The position numbers and the translations under genes were made by a program. The notes under the pieces were generated by a model. That model saw only the letters and a program-made list of their open reading frames with translations. It did not search any database and was not told the DNA's origin. Positions 17,128 to 25,439 of a DNA stretch of 64,000 nt are shown piece after piece; position 1 is the stretch's first letter; each line of letters begins with the position of its first letter. This DNA is from Oscillospiraceae bacterium (GTDB lineage: Bacteria > Bacillota > Clostridia > Oscillospirales > Oscillospiraceae): NCBI GenBank assembly GCA_017412765.1, contig JAFPWN010000045.1, forward strand, positions 1 to 64,000, given 5' to 3'.

Positions 17128-18231
17128 TTACATCCATTCACTTGGATCCTTCCAGCCTCTTGCACCGAGGAATTTTTCAAGAGGAAGCTTCTCGATCTCC
17201 TCCTTCGGCAGGTTGGAGTTCATCAGCCTTGCCCAGCCTCCCTCAGCCTTTCCGCCGGAAACGGCATCTGACTCACGCATAAGATTCATAAGCGGCTCGT
17301 CAGCTTCAAAGCGCCTTGCGTTTTCGCGGATTATCTCAATGCTGGCGGCCTGTCTGTCAGGAACCTGCGGGGTGATGTGCGGTGTTATATAGACATTCGG
17401 CATTCTCCAGAGCGGGGAATCCGCGCTGAGCGGCTGCTCCTCAAATACGTCGAGTCCGGCGCCGGAGAGAGTGCCGTCCGACAGAGCTTCAATAAGAGCA
17501 TCGGTATCAACAACTCCGCCGCGTGAAATGTTCACAAGGAAGGCACCCTTTTTAATTTTTTCAAAGGCTTCCTTGCCTATAAGATGGAAGGTCGCATCGG
17601 TCAGAGCAACGGTTAGAATAACGAAATCAGAGCATTCAAGAAGCTCGTCAAGGCTGTCGCCTTTCTGGGCTGTCAGCTTTTTAGCATAGTCAAAGCCCGC
17701 GACCTCGGAGCGGTTATATGTGATTATCTCCATGCCTAGAGCGCGAAGCCTTTCGCATAGCATTTTTCCGGTATGTCCCAGACCGACGATACCTGCTGTG
17801 CACCCGTATAGACCGCGCCATTTTTCACTGCCCTCAACGCCCCAGCGGCATTCATCCTGAGCGCGAAGAAGCTCTCGGGTGTGATAACAGCTCTGGAGCA
17901 TGAAATAAATGGCGTGTTCTGCGAGCACCGGCGCGCTTCTGCCGGCAGCGCCGGTTACAGGTATGCCGCGCGCAAAGACCTCGGGTCTTGCGGAACCGTT
18001 CAGCCCGGCGTGGTCGCAGTGTATCCATTTCAGTGTGTTTTCTCCGAGAATGCAGTTATCCACGTCGCCGAGCAGTATGCAGACATCGGCGTCCTTAACC
18101 TCTTCGGAAAGCTTTTCTTTGTCATAAAAATCCACATAGACAAACTGAGCGTTTGGGAACACGCGACGGAGAGAGTACATATTCTTTTTGTTGTACCAGA
18201 CTGTGGTCACTACCTTGTTAATTTTCGGCAT
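17128..18231 (-). CDS. D-2-hydroxyacid dehydrogenase, NAD-dependent
   Basis: 367 residues from the ATG at 18231, picked for AAAGGAGG just upstream (a longer frame to 18276 has none). Rossmann motif GLGHTGKMLCERL (about 152-164), active-site Arg in ISRGGVVDTDAL, Glu in DVFEEQPL and His in ITPHITPQVP, so the catalytic triad is complete. It is in the glyoxylate/hydroxypyruvate reductase branch by appearance and would interconvert a 2-oxoacid and D-2-hydroxyacid, fitting the glycerate theme of the neighbours. Divergent from the plus-strand operon beginning at 18418, with shared regulatory space. Confidence 0.85.
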   Translation of the reverse strand: MPKINKVVTTVWYNKKNMYSLRRVFPNAQFVYVDFYDKEKLSEEVKDADVCILLGDVDNCILGENTLKWIHCDHAGLNGSARPEVFARGIPVTGAAGRSAPVLAEHAIYFMLQSCYHTRELLRAQDECRWGVEGSEKWRGLYGCTAGIVGLGHTGKMLCERLRALGMEIITYNRSEVAGFDYAKKLTAQKGDSLDELLECSDFVILTVALTDATFHLIGKEAFEKIKKGAFLVNISRGGVVDTDALIEALSDGTLSGAGLDVFEEQPLSADSPLWRMPNVYITPHITPQVPDRQAASIEIIRENARRFEADEPLMNLMRESDAVSGGKAEGGWARLMNSNLPKEEIEKLPLEKFLGARGWKDPSEWM

Positions 18232-18287
18232 ACGCAGCGCCTCCTTTTTTCTAATTATGCCACAGTATTGAAACAATGACCATACTT

Positions 18288-18320
18288 AAATTAGCTTTCA
18301 AATTCGTAAATTAGCTTTTT
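18288..18320. promoter_or_regulatory. Direct repeat AAATTAGCTTT, candidate operator
   Basis: AAATTAGCTTT occurs at 18288-18298 and again at 18308-18318, 20 bases apart (about two helical turns), in the AT-rich divergent gap between the hydroxyacid dehydrogenase and the GHL6 operon. Direct repeats of this spacing suit AraC-type regulators. An inverted match (AGCTAATT at about 12190) lies upstream of the symporter gene. Confidence 0.4.
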
Positions 18321-18417
18321 ATAAATAGCGAAAATAGCGACACAAAAGCGAATACGAAAATTTACTAAGAAGAGCTTTTGCAATAGAATAAATTCAGAAA
18401 AAAAGGGGGCGCAGAGT

Positions 18418-20340
18418 ATGTCAGAATGGTGGATAAACTACCCCTGGCGGGTAATACAGCCGAATTTCAGAGAAATCGACACCGTTAACTTTGATACCGA
18501 GAGATTTATTGCTGAGCTCAGGGAGTTCAAAGCGAACGTCGTTATGCTGAATGCGGCAGGACTTATGGCGAGCTATCCGAGCTCTCTTAGCGATGAGCCT
18601 CAGAGCGAATATCTTGATGACTTTGACCTCGGAGCCCTTGTCGAGAGGCTTCACAGTGAAAAGATCAAAGTTATCGCGAGAACGGATTTTTCAAAGATTT
18701 CAGAAAGCGTTTTCAAGCGTCATCCGGAATGGGCTTACCGCAATGCAGACGGTTCTCCGCTTATTTATAACGGCTATGTTCAGACCTGCGTTCTCGGCGG
18801 CTATCAGGCGGGGTACATGGACGATATCATTCGGGAAATGCTCTCGAAAATACCCTTTGACGGGATCTATATCAATATGGGTTCGGCAACGGGATATATC
18901 GTTGATTACAGTATGAACCGGCACGGACCCTGCCAGTGTGAGAGATGCAGGGCTGCGTTCAAAGCGGCTGCAGGACTTGAGATACCGGCAGAGCTTCGTC
19001 CGGGAGACAGAGCAAGCATGATGTATTTCGGTTTTCAGCAAAATATCGCCGCGGAGCAGAAAAAGAGAATAACAGAGCTTGTTCACTCCGTAAATACGGA
19101 AATAGCCTACTGCTCGGTAGATTACTCGAGACAGGAGGCGCAGGCAAGCTACGGCACTGAAACGTGGCAGTACGCGGCGTCGTCAAATGCCCGTATGATG
19201 CGCGGTATGGACGTGGAGGCAACGGTTGCAAACGTGGATTTTATGGGTTTTTCTTACCGCCACGTTTCATGTCCGCCGGCGCTGCAGGAGCTGAGAGCAT
19301 GGCAGACCATCGCAAATTTCGGCGGCCTTGACTACTACGTTATGGGCAGGCTGTACGATAAAGACGACAAAAGCGCCTTTGAGCGGGTAAAGCGCGTGTT
19401 CGGGTACGCCGCAGAGCACGAGAACATTGTGTACGGAGTAAAGAGCAAGGCGGACATCCTGCTTGTAAAGGACTCGTATATTATGCCGAACGCCGAGGAA
19501 CGCGGCTGGGTAAGACTGCTCACCGAAAACCACTTTATTTTTGATGAAACTCTGCTGAGCGGGCTTGCAAAGAAAGGACTTTCTGAGTATAAACTTTTGA
19601 TCCTTCCCGACAAGTCGAGGATCCGGAAGCCTTTGAACGCAATAATTGATGAGTATGTAAGAAGAGGCGGCACAGTTATCACAAGCGGCGCCGTACCGGA
19701 GCTTGAAGCTGTCGGCGTTACAGAAACAGAGAATACAGATGAAAACGAGGGCGCAGTGCTTTTGGACGGCGGCAAACGCCTCATTCCGGGAAAGAAGTAT
19801 ATTAAAAGCACAGTAAAGCCCGGCGCGGAAAAGCTTGGAGCATATCTTGCGCCTGAGCGGTTCGGTCCGCCGGAGCTGTGTTATGCAACAGAGCCGCCGA
19901 CGGAGTATCCATGCGCTGTTGTGAACACCTTCGGCGGAGGTAAGTGCATTACACTTCCGTGGTTTATCGGCGAGTGCTACTGCACAGATGGACACACGTC
20001 ATATCTCGACTATGCACGGGAGCTTATTGAAGCTAAGTGCAAAATAAAGAGTATCGGGAAAAAAATCAGCCCTATGGTCGAGGTTACCCGCGGAGTCAAG
20101 GACGGCGCGGAGATCATTCATTTTGTTAACGGAACAGGCCGTTTTGGCAACAGCTTTTTTGATCCGGCGGAGCTGAGAGACCAGAGTATAACGATACCAT
20201 GGGAACGGAAGACCGCAATTTGCGAAAATATTGACGACCCGGATAATGTAGAATATGAGCTTTCCGACGGAGAGCTGACAATTTATTTACCAAGGCTGAA
20301 CTTTCACGCCTGCATTGCAGTCAAGGAGGAAAACAGATGA
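18418..20340 (+). CDS. GHL6/GH42-like putative glycoside hydrolase
   Basis: 640 residues, no signal peptide. The N-terminal half reads as a TIM barrel of the hypothetical glycosyl hydrolase 6 (GHL6)/GH42-like group (FKANVVMLNAAGLMASYPSS; a later segment reads IPFDGIYINMG), with a Cys cluster CQCERCRAAF (about 170-179). The middle contains a GH42-trimerisation-like Rossmann stretch (LLILPDKSRIRKP) and the end is a beta domain (WERKTAICENIDDP). Activity is not established for the group. AAGGGGG precedes the ATG. It is the first gene of an operon overlapping DUF1116 by ATGA, an odd pairing with an FdrA system that suggests a shared substrate. Confidence 0.6.
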   Translation: MSEWWINYPWRVIQPNFREIDTVNFDTERFIAELREFKANVVMLNAAGLMASYPSSLSDEPQSEYLDDFDLGALVERLHSEKIKVIARTDFSKISESVFKRHPEWAYRNADGSPLIYNGYVQTCVLGGYQAGYMDDIIREMLSKIPFDGIYINMGSATGYIVDYSMNRHGPCQCERCRAAFKAAAGLEIPAELRPGDRASMMYFGFQQNIAAEQKKRITELVHSVNTEIAYCSVDYSRQEAQASYGTETWQYAASSNARMMRGMDVEATVANVDFMGFSYRHVSCPPALQELRAWQTIANFGGLDYYVMGRLYDKDDKSAFERVKRVFGYAAEHENIVYGVKSKADILLVKDSYIMPNAEERGWVRLLTENHFIFDETLLSGLAKKGLSEYKLLILPDKSRIRKPLNAIIDEYVRRGGTVITSGAVPELEAVGVTETENTDENEGAVLLDGGKRLIPGKKYIKSTVKPGAEKLGAYLAPERFGPPELCYATEPPTEYPCAVVNTFGGGKCITLPWFIGECYCTDGHTSYLDYARELIEAKCKIKSIGKKISPMVEVTRGVKDGAEIIHFVNGTGRFGNSFFDPAELRDQSITIPWERKTAICENIDDPDNVEYELSDGELTIYLPRLNFHACIAVKEENR

Positions 20341-21599
20341 CGGTTCCTGAAAAGGTAGCAGAAGCAAATAAGAGGGTAATAGATATAATGACGAAGGCGC
20401 GCCCGGTATGGACGGACGTTCGTCCGGCAATAGACGCAGTTCCGGGTATGGAAAGGAATCTCATACTTATTCCCGGACCGCCGATAGAGGTGAAGGAATT
20501 GCCGATACCGCTTAAAACCGCGGTCTGCGGCGCTGCCTGCCATGACGGGCTGGCAAAGAACGTGGACGAGGCGTGGGAGATGGTTTTGCGCGGCGAGATC
20601 AAGATCGCGCCCAGTCAGGATTATAACTGCGGCAACGCCGCGTCAAGCGTTATGAGCGCAAGTATGCCGGTGTTCGTAGTGGAGGATAAGACCTCCGGCG
20701 GGGCAGGCTACTGCGTGCCGCACCCCGGCTCAAATCCGAGAGTGCTCCGCTGGGGCATTTACGGCGAAGATGTTGAGGAGAATCTGCGCTTTATTAGAGG
20801 CGACTATGCTGAGGTTCTGGGTGAGGCAGTCAGAAAAAGCGGAGGAATAGACCTCGTAAGAATCCTCTCCAAAACTGCCGGAATGGGCGATGAGAACCAT
20901 AACCGCCAGCCTGCGGCTTCAATGGCTCTCGCGCTTGAGCTCGTTCCGTATCTTCTCGACGTTCAGCATCCCGCGAGGGACAGAGTAATAAAGGAGATCT
21001 GCGCGAACGACCGCTTCTTCCTGCACGTTATGATGGCCGGAGTGGAGGCTGTTATGCAGAAGGCGAAGGAGGAGCCGTACTCCACCGTTATGGTGGGCAT
21101 GGGAGGCAACGGAGTCGAGTTCGGCATACAGGTTGCTGCAACGGGAAATAAGTGGTACACAACACCTGCGCCAAAGATTTCCGGAATCTTCCTGAAGCCG
21201 ACCACTACTGAGGACGACCTGCTCGGCTACCTCGGCGACAGCTGCGTTACGGAGGTCTGGGGCCTCGGCGGCATGAGCGCTATTGCAGGCCCGGCATATC
21301 TCAGAATGACCGGCGGCACCTTCCGCGACGCAAAAGAGCGTACAGAAAAGGCAAGGCAGGTTTCTCTCGGGGAGCATAACTTCGCGCCCATACCGTGGGA
21401 CGATTACAGAGGCTTTCCGGTGGGCGTGGATATCCGAAAGGTCGTGGGGCTTAACATTCTGCCCATATCCCACGGAGGCAGCGCACTCAAGACCGGAGGT
21501 CAGGCTGGCGCAGGAGCAGCCGAGCTTCCTATGGAGGTTTTCAAAAAAGCCGTTGAGGGTGTAGCGAATGAGGTAAAGAGAATGGAGGGCGAGGAGTAA
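20337..21599 (+). CDS. DUF1116 protein (YlbE/AllG-like)
   Basis: 420 residues, full length for DUF1116, with characteristic stretches GAACHDGLAKNVDEAWEM, SASMPVFVVEDKTSGG, GMGDENHNRQPAAS and DSCVTEVWGLGGMSAIAGPA. In E. coli the homologue YlbE (AllG), with FdrA (AllF) and YlbF (AllH), was reported to form oxamate carbamoyltransferase, which makes carbamoyl phosphate for a carbamate kinase. Here DUF1116 is followed by FdrA at a one-base overlap and by an acetate-kinase-family enzyme rather than carbamate kinase. It likely forms the catalytic complex with FdrA. Confidence 0.85.
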   Translation: MTVPEKVAEANKRVIDIMTKARPVWTDVRPAIDAVPGMERNLILIPGPPIEVKELPIPLKTAVCGAACHDGLAKNVDEAWEMVLRGEIKIAPSQDYNCGNAASSVMSASMPVFVVEDKTSGGAGYCVPHPGSNPRVLRWGIYGEDVEENLRFIRGDYAEVLGEAVRKSGGIDLVRILSKTAGMGDENHNRQPAASMALALELVPYLLDVQHPARDRVIKEICANDRFFLHVMMAGVEAVMQKAKEEPYSTVMVGMGGNGVEFGIQVAATGNKWYTTPAPKISGIFLKPTTTEDDLLGYLGDSCVTEVWGLGGMSAIAGPAYLRMTGGTFRDAKERTEKARQVSLGEHNFAPIPWDDYRGFPVGVDIRKVVGLNILPISHGGSALKTGGQAGAGAAELPMEVFKKAVEGVANEVKRMEGEE

Positions 21600-23137
21600 T
21601 GAGTGTATTTTTTGTTATCCAAAAGGACAGATATATAGATTCCCTCGAGACCCTCTCGGAAACGGCTATGCTGAACGATCAGCCCGGTATCGGTACCGGA
21701 TACGTAGGTATGGCGACTGAGGTGTTCAAGGAGGTCACGAAGGAGATAGGACTTTCAGCACCCGAAATACTTGCCGCAGCCGACTCGGATTATGTGATAG
21801 TCGCCGAAGCGGAGAGCGAGGAGGCGTTCAATAAAGCCGTAGAGAAGCTCCGCGCAGAGAGCGCGCCGGTGGACGATGCCGAAAAGCCCCTTACCTTCAG
21901 AACAAGCGTTCAGGCAAAGGAGTTTGAGCCGAGGGCAAACCTCTGCCAGATAAGCGTGCCGGGCGAATATGCGCTGGAGGAAGCGAAAAAGGCGCTTAAC
22001 GCGGGAATGCATATCTGCGTATTCTCAAATAACGTTCCGCTTTCGGACGAACGTGAGATGAAGGAGCTTGCGAGGGAAAAGGGACTTTTGTGCATGGGAC
22101 CCGACTGCGGCGTTGCAAATATAAACGGCGCGGCTCTGGTTCTCTCCAGCATAAACAACCGAGGCCCGTTCGGCATCGTCGGAGCTTCAGGAACGGGCAT
22201 ACAGCACGTTGCCGCGATTCTGCACGAGGCGGGCAGCGGCGTAAGCCAGACCATCGGCACCGGCGGCAACGATCTCAAGGAGGCGGTGGGCGGCATAACG
22301 ATGCTCATGGGCATCGACGCGCTGGAGGCCGACCCGGAGACAAAGTATATAATCCTCATTTCGAGAAAGCCCGCCGACAGCGTTCTTAAAAAGCTGCTTG
22401 AAAGAATAAGCGGGATGAAGAAGCCGAGAGTCGTGTTCTTTATGGGCTGCGACAGAGAGACGATAGAGGCGACCGGCTCTGTCTGGGCGGAAAATCTCGA
22501 CGACTGCGCACTGAGAGCGCTGGAGCTTATACATAGCGATTATTCCCTCGGCAGTATTGACGAGCTTAAGGAGACGGCGAAGGAAGCGGTAAATGGAATG
22601 GCGCCGGAGCAGAAGTATCTGCGCGGAGCATATACAGGCGGCACGTATCTCGACGAGGCTATGCGAACGATGTGGGAAGCCACCGGCGGAATATGGTCGA
22701 ACGCACCGCTATCAAAGGAGTGGAAGATAGAGGGCGATAGCCGGGAGCACACCTGCATCGATTACGGTGAGGAGGAGTACACCCTCGGCAGACCGCACCC
22801 CGCGATAGACGCGTCCATAAGAAAGCCGGCAATACTGAAAGAGGCGGCGGATCCCACCGTAGCGGTAATCGTCCTTGACGTTATTCTGACGCCTCCGGGA
22901 CATCCAGACCCATGCGGATATATGGTGCCGGATATTATAAAGGCGCAGAAGATGGCTGCTGAAAGAGGCGGAAAGATAGTGTTTATAGCCTCCGTTCTCG
23001 GCACGACCGCCGACTGGCAGGACATAAGAAAGCAGGAGCAGGAGCTTCGCGACGCCGGCGTCATCGTTTGCCGCACAAATTACCGCGCCGCGCTGCTCTG
23101 CGCGGAGATAGTAAAACTCAGGAGGGACGCGCAATGA
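21599..23137 (+). CDS. fdrA: FdrA (AllF-like), succinyl-CoA synthetase-type protein
   Basis: 512 residues. Recognisable FdrA blocks: ETAMLNDQPGIGTGYVGMAT near the N-terminus (about 20-39), MGPDCGVANINGAAL, the nucleotide/CoA-type loop GPFGIVGASGTGIQHVAAIL (about 188-207), and VVFFMGCDRETIEATG. E. coli FdrA is about 555 residues; here the last roughly 60-residue domain is a separate gene immediately downstream. The family belongs with acyl-CoA/succinyl-CoA synthetase alpha-like folds. The start shares a base with the DUF1116 stop (TAATG). It probably catalyses phosphorolysis or acyl/carbamoyl transfer with DUF1116, giving an acyl phosphate for the kinase two genes on. Confidence 0.85.
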   Translation: MSVFFVIQKDRYIDSLETLSETAMLNDQPGIGTGYVGMATEVFKEVTKEIGLSAPEILAAADSDYVIVAEAESEEAFNKAVEKLRAESAPVDDAEKPLTFRTSVQAKEFEPRANLCQISVPGEYALEEAKKALNAGMHICVFSNNVPLSDEREMKELAREKGLLCMGPDCGVANINGAALVLSSINNRGPFGIVGASGTGIQHVAAILHEAGSGVSQTIGTGGNDLKEAVGGITMLMGIDALEADPETKYIILISRKPADSVLKKLLERISGMKKPRVVFFMGCDRETIEATGSVWAENLDDCALRALELIHSDYSLGSIDELKETAKEAVNGMAPEQKYLRGAYTGGTYLDEAMRTMWEATGGIWSNAPLSKEWKIEGDSREHTCIDYGEEEYTLGRPHPAIDASIRKPAILKEAADPTVAVIVLDVILTPPGHPDPCGYMVPDIIKAQKMAAERGGKIVFIASVLGTTADWQDIRKQEQELRDAGVIVCRTNYRAALLCAEIVKLRRDAQ

Positions 23138-23319
23138 CAGATACAAGCAAGATACTGAGCCTGTTCCGTTCGGAGCTTGTTGTGGTCAACGTTGGGCCAA
23201 AATCTTTTGCCGACGTTCTTGAAAAGCAGGGCTACAAATCGCTCCAGGTCGATTGGAAACCCGCGGCCGGTGGAGATAAGAGAATGCAGGAGCTCCTCGA
23301 TTACCTCGGAGGTTATTGA
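23134..23319 (+). CDS. Detached FdrA C-terminal domain, 61 residues
   Basis: A small gene overlapping the FdrA stop by ATGA, with AGGAGGG eleven bases before its ATG. It encodes VVVNVGPKSFADVLEKQG and SLQVDWKPAAGGDKRM, the N.G..SFA and V.W.PPAGG pattern found as a terminal domain within fdrA-family proteins. The gene is clearly real: both junctions are coupled and the next gene begins two bases after its stop behind CGGAGGT. It likely completes the FdrA-DUF1116 enzyme as a subunit. Confidence 0.75.
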   Translation: MTDTSKILSLFRSELVVVNVGPKSFADVLEKQGYKSLQVDWKPAAGGDKRMQELLDYLGGY

Positions 23320-23320
23320 A

Positions 23321-24496
23321 ATGAAGGTTTTAGTCTGCAACGTCGGCTCGACCAGCCTTAAATTCAAGCTCTACGAAATGCCGGAGGCAAGGGTGCTCGC
23401 GCAGTGCGGCGTAGAGCGCGTCGGCAGCGATAAGGACGCTGTATTCAAATACGAAAACTGCCTTACAGAGAAGAAAAACGCCGCTGAAAAGGCGGACATT
23501 CCGGATTATGAGAGCGGTATACGCCTTTTTCTTGAATATCTCACCGATAAAGAATACGGCGTGCTCGGATCGGTTTCCGAGATAGAGCGGGTCGGCTACA
23601 AGGCGACGCTCTCCAAAGGCCACCTCGGCGTACACGAGCTTGACGATGAGGTTTTACGTGGAATGGAGGACTGGATAAGCCTCGCGCCCCTGCACAACAG
23701 AGCATACCTTGCGGCAATTAAGGTAATGCGAAGCTTTTTACATGAGGCCAGATTCGTAGGCTGCTTTGAAACGGCGTTTCACCGCACGATACCGCTCGAG
23801 CGCAAAATCTACGGCGTACCCTACGAATGGTATGAAAAATACGGGGTTCAGCGCCTGGGATACCACGGCGCAAGTCACGGGTATATCGCGGACGTTCTGA
23901 ACGCGAGATACGGCGAGTATGCAGCCGTTTCCTGCCACTTGGGCGGAAGCTGCTCTGTCTGCGCGATTGAGAACGGCAGGAGCGTTGACACAAGCTTCGG
24001 CATGAGCCTTGAGAGCGGACTTATCCACGCAAACAGAGTGGGAGATATGGACGCAAGCATGCCGTATTTTCTCAGAAGCGAGGGAGCTTCTGACGATGAA
24101 ATACTTAAGGGTATGCAGAAAACCGGCGGGCTTTACGGCATTTCCGGAGTTTCAAACGACCTGCGCTACGTTATTGAGGCTGCGCAGGACGGAAACGAGA
24201 GAGCGAAGCTTGCCATAGACGTGTTTGTAACCGGCATAGTCCACTATATCGGCGCGTTCAGCATGGATCTGGGGCGGCTTGACTGTCTCGTGTTCACAGC
24301 CGGAATAGGCGAGCATTCGGCCTATATCCGTCAGAGAGTTTGCGAAAAGCTGGGGCTCCTCGGCGTTAAGATAGATAAAGAGAAAAACGGCAAAAACGAA
24401 GAGGACGTTTCTGCGCCGGATTCAAAGGTGCGTGTGCTTGTGATACCGACAAACGAGGAGTTGGGCATTGCCCGGAGAACCTATGAATACAGATAA
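23321..24496 (+). CDS. Acetate kinase-family acyl kinase
   Basis: 391 residues from the ATG at 23321 (CGGAGGT upstream). Complete acetokinase signatures: NVGSTSLKFKLYE (about 6-18) for phosphate/nucleotide binding, RLGYHGASHGYIAD with the catalytic His, CHLGGSCSVCAIENG, and FTAGIGEHSAYIRQR with the metal-binding Glu. It would make ATP from ADP and an acyl phosphate. Genuine acetate kinase usually pairs with phosphotransacetylase; here it is the last step behind FdrA-DUF1116, taking the place of the carbamate kinase of the E. coli allantoin/oxamate cluster. The acyl group is therefore unknown and may not be acetate. Confidence 0.85.
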   Translation: MKVLVCNVGSTSLKFKLYEMPEARVLAQCGVERVGSDKDAVFKYENCLTEKKNAAEKADIPDYESGIRLFLEYLTDKEYGVLGSVSEIERVGYKATLSKGHLGVHELDDEVLRGMEDWISLAPLHNRAYLAAIKVMRSFLHEARFVGCFETAFHRTIPLERKIYGVPYEWYEKYGVQRLGYHGASHGYIADVLNARYGEYAAVSCHLGGSCSVCAIENGRSVDTSFGMSLESGLIHANRVGDMDASMPYFLRSEGASDDEILKGMQKTGGLYGISGVSNDLRYVIEAAQDGNERAKLAIDVFVTGIVHYIGAFSMDLGRLDCLVFTAGIGEHSAYIRQRVCEKLGLLGVKIDKEKNGKNEEDVSAPDSKVRVLVIPTNEELGIARRTYEYR

Positions 24497-25274
24497 GCTG
24501 CCTGAAATAGATCCGACAGCGCCGGGAATGAAAATTGCGCTCAGAATGCTGCGGCACACGGTACAGCTTGAGGCGCAGAGAGTAAAGGAGCCGGACTATA
24601 TTTTCGGCGAGAGCGAAGAGAGGGCAATGCTTTATCTCCACGGCGGCGGGTTTTACCTGCCTGCGCAGGCTTATTCTTTGAGGCTTGCGGAGAAATACGC
24701 AAAAGAGCTTGACTGCACCGTATTCGTGCCGGAATATCCGCTTGTCCCAGACGCGGGCGCGGATGAGATTTTTGGCTTCTGCCTTGGGGAATACATAAAG
24801 CTGCGGGAAAAATATCCGAAGCTCATAGTATATGGCGAGAGTGCCGGTGGCGCACTGGCCCTTGGCATAGCTCTCCGGGCAAGGGATGAGGGTATTTCCG
24901 CGCCGGACGGTCTGATGCTCATCTATCCGGCGCTTGATGATAGAACTGATAATGAAATGCCGGAAGCCGCATGGACGGGGAGGGCAAACCGCCTTATGTG
25001 GGAGGCTTACCTTAAGGACGCGCCGCAGGAGATGGTTAAATATCTCGCCCCTATGCGGCATGAGGACTTTTCCGGCTTGCCGGTGACCTATGTCGAGGCG
25101 GCCGAGCTTGACATACTCTGCACTGAAGCGTTACAGTGCGCGCATAGGCTTGGAACAGAGGCAAATATGATCCGCGGCGCGAAGCATATGTTCGATTCGG
25201 CTTCAGATTCGGTGCTTGCCCAAAGCGCAATAGAGAACCGCGCGGTTGCATTAAAATTGCTTTTCAACAGATAA
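24483..25274 (+). CDS. Alpha/beta-hydrolase esterase (HSL type)
   Basis: 263 residues from the ATG at 24483, overlapping the kinase gene by 14 bases. Oxyanion motif LYLHGGGFYLP (about 46-56), nucleophile elbow YGESAGGAL (Ser about 125), acid Asp in AAELDILC and His in GAKHMFD: a complete hormone-sensitive-lipase-type triad. No signal peptide, so it hydrolyses short acyl esters in the cytoplasm. It is the last gene of the FdrA operon and may release the carboxylic acid or acylated sugar that the pathway uses (inference). Confidence 0.82.
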   Translation: MNTDKLPEIDPTAPGMKIALRMLRHTVQLEAQRVKEPDYIFGESEERAMLYLHGGGFYLPAQAYSLRLAEKYAKELDCTVFVPEYPLVPDAGADEIFGFCLGEYIKLREKYPKLIVYGESAGGALALGIALRARDEGISAPDGLMLIYPALDDRTDNEMPEAAWTGRANRLMWEAYLKDAPQEMVKYLAPMRHEDFSGLPVTYVEAAELDILCTEALQCAHRLGTEANMIRGAKHMFDSASDSVLAQSAIENRAVALKLLFNR

Positions 25275-25298
25275 AGGCACTGCGAAAACAGACATATA

Positions 25299-25340
25299 AA
25301 AAGGACAAGATTTTGTTTTGCAATCTTGCCCTTTTCGTGC
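25299..25340 (+). terminator. Terminator after the FdrA operon
   Basis: Arms AAAAGGACAAGATT and AATCTTGCCCTTTT (one G-U pair) with a nine-base loop, followed by CGTGCTT. It is A-rich before and T-rich after, so it may serve both convergent transcripts. The remainder of the gap to 25439 shows nothing else. Confidence 0.7.
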
Positions 25341-25439
25341 TTATTAACCGTATCATTTTGACTATTTTATAGCCAAATCAGGCAGTGCATGGTATTTTAC
25401 CTCGGCAAAGTCGTCTGGTAGACGCCGTTTACAGATCGA

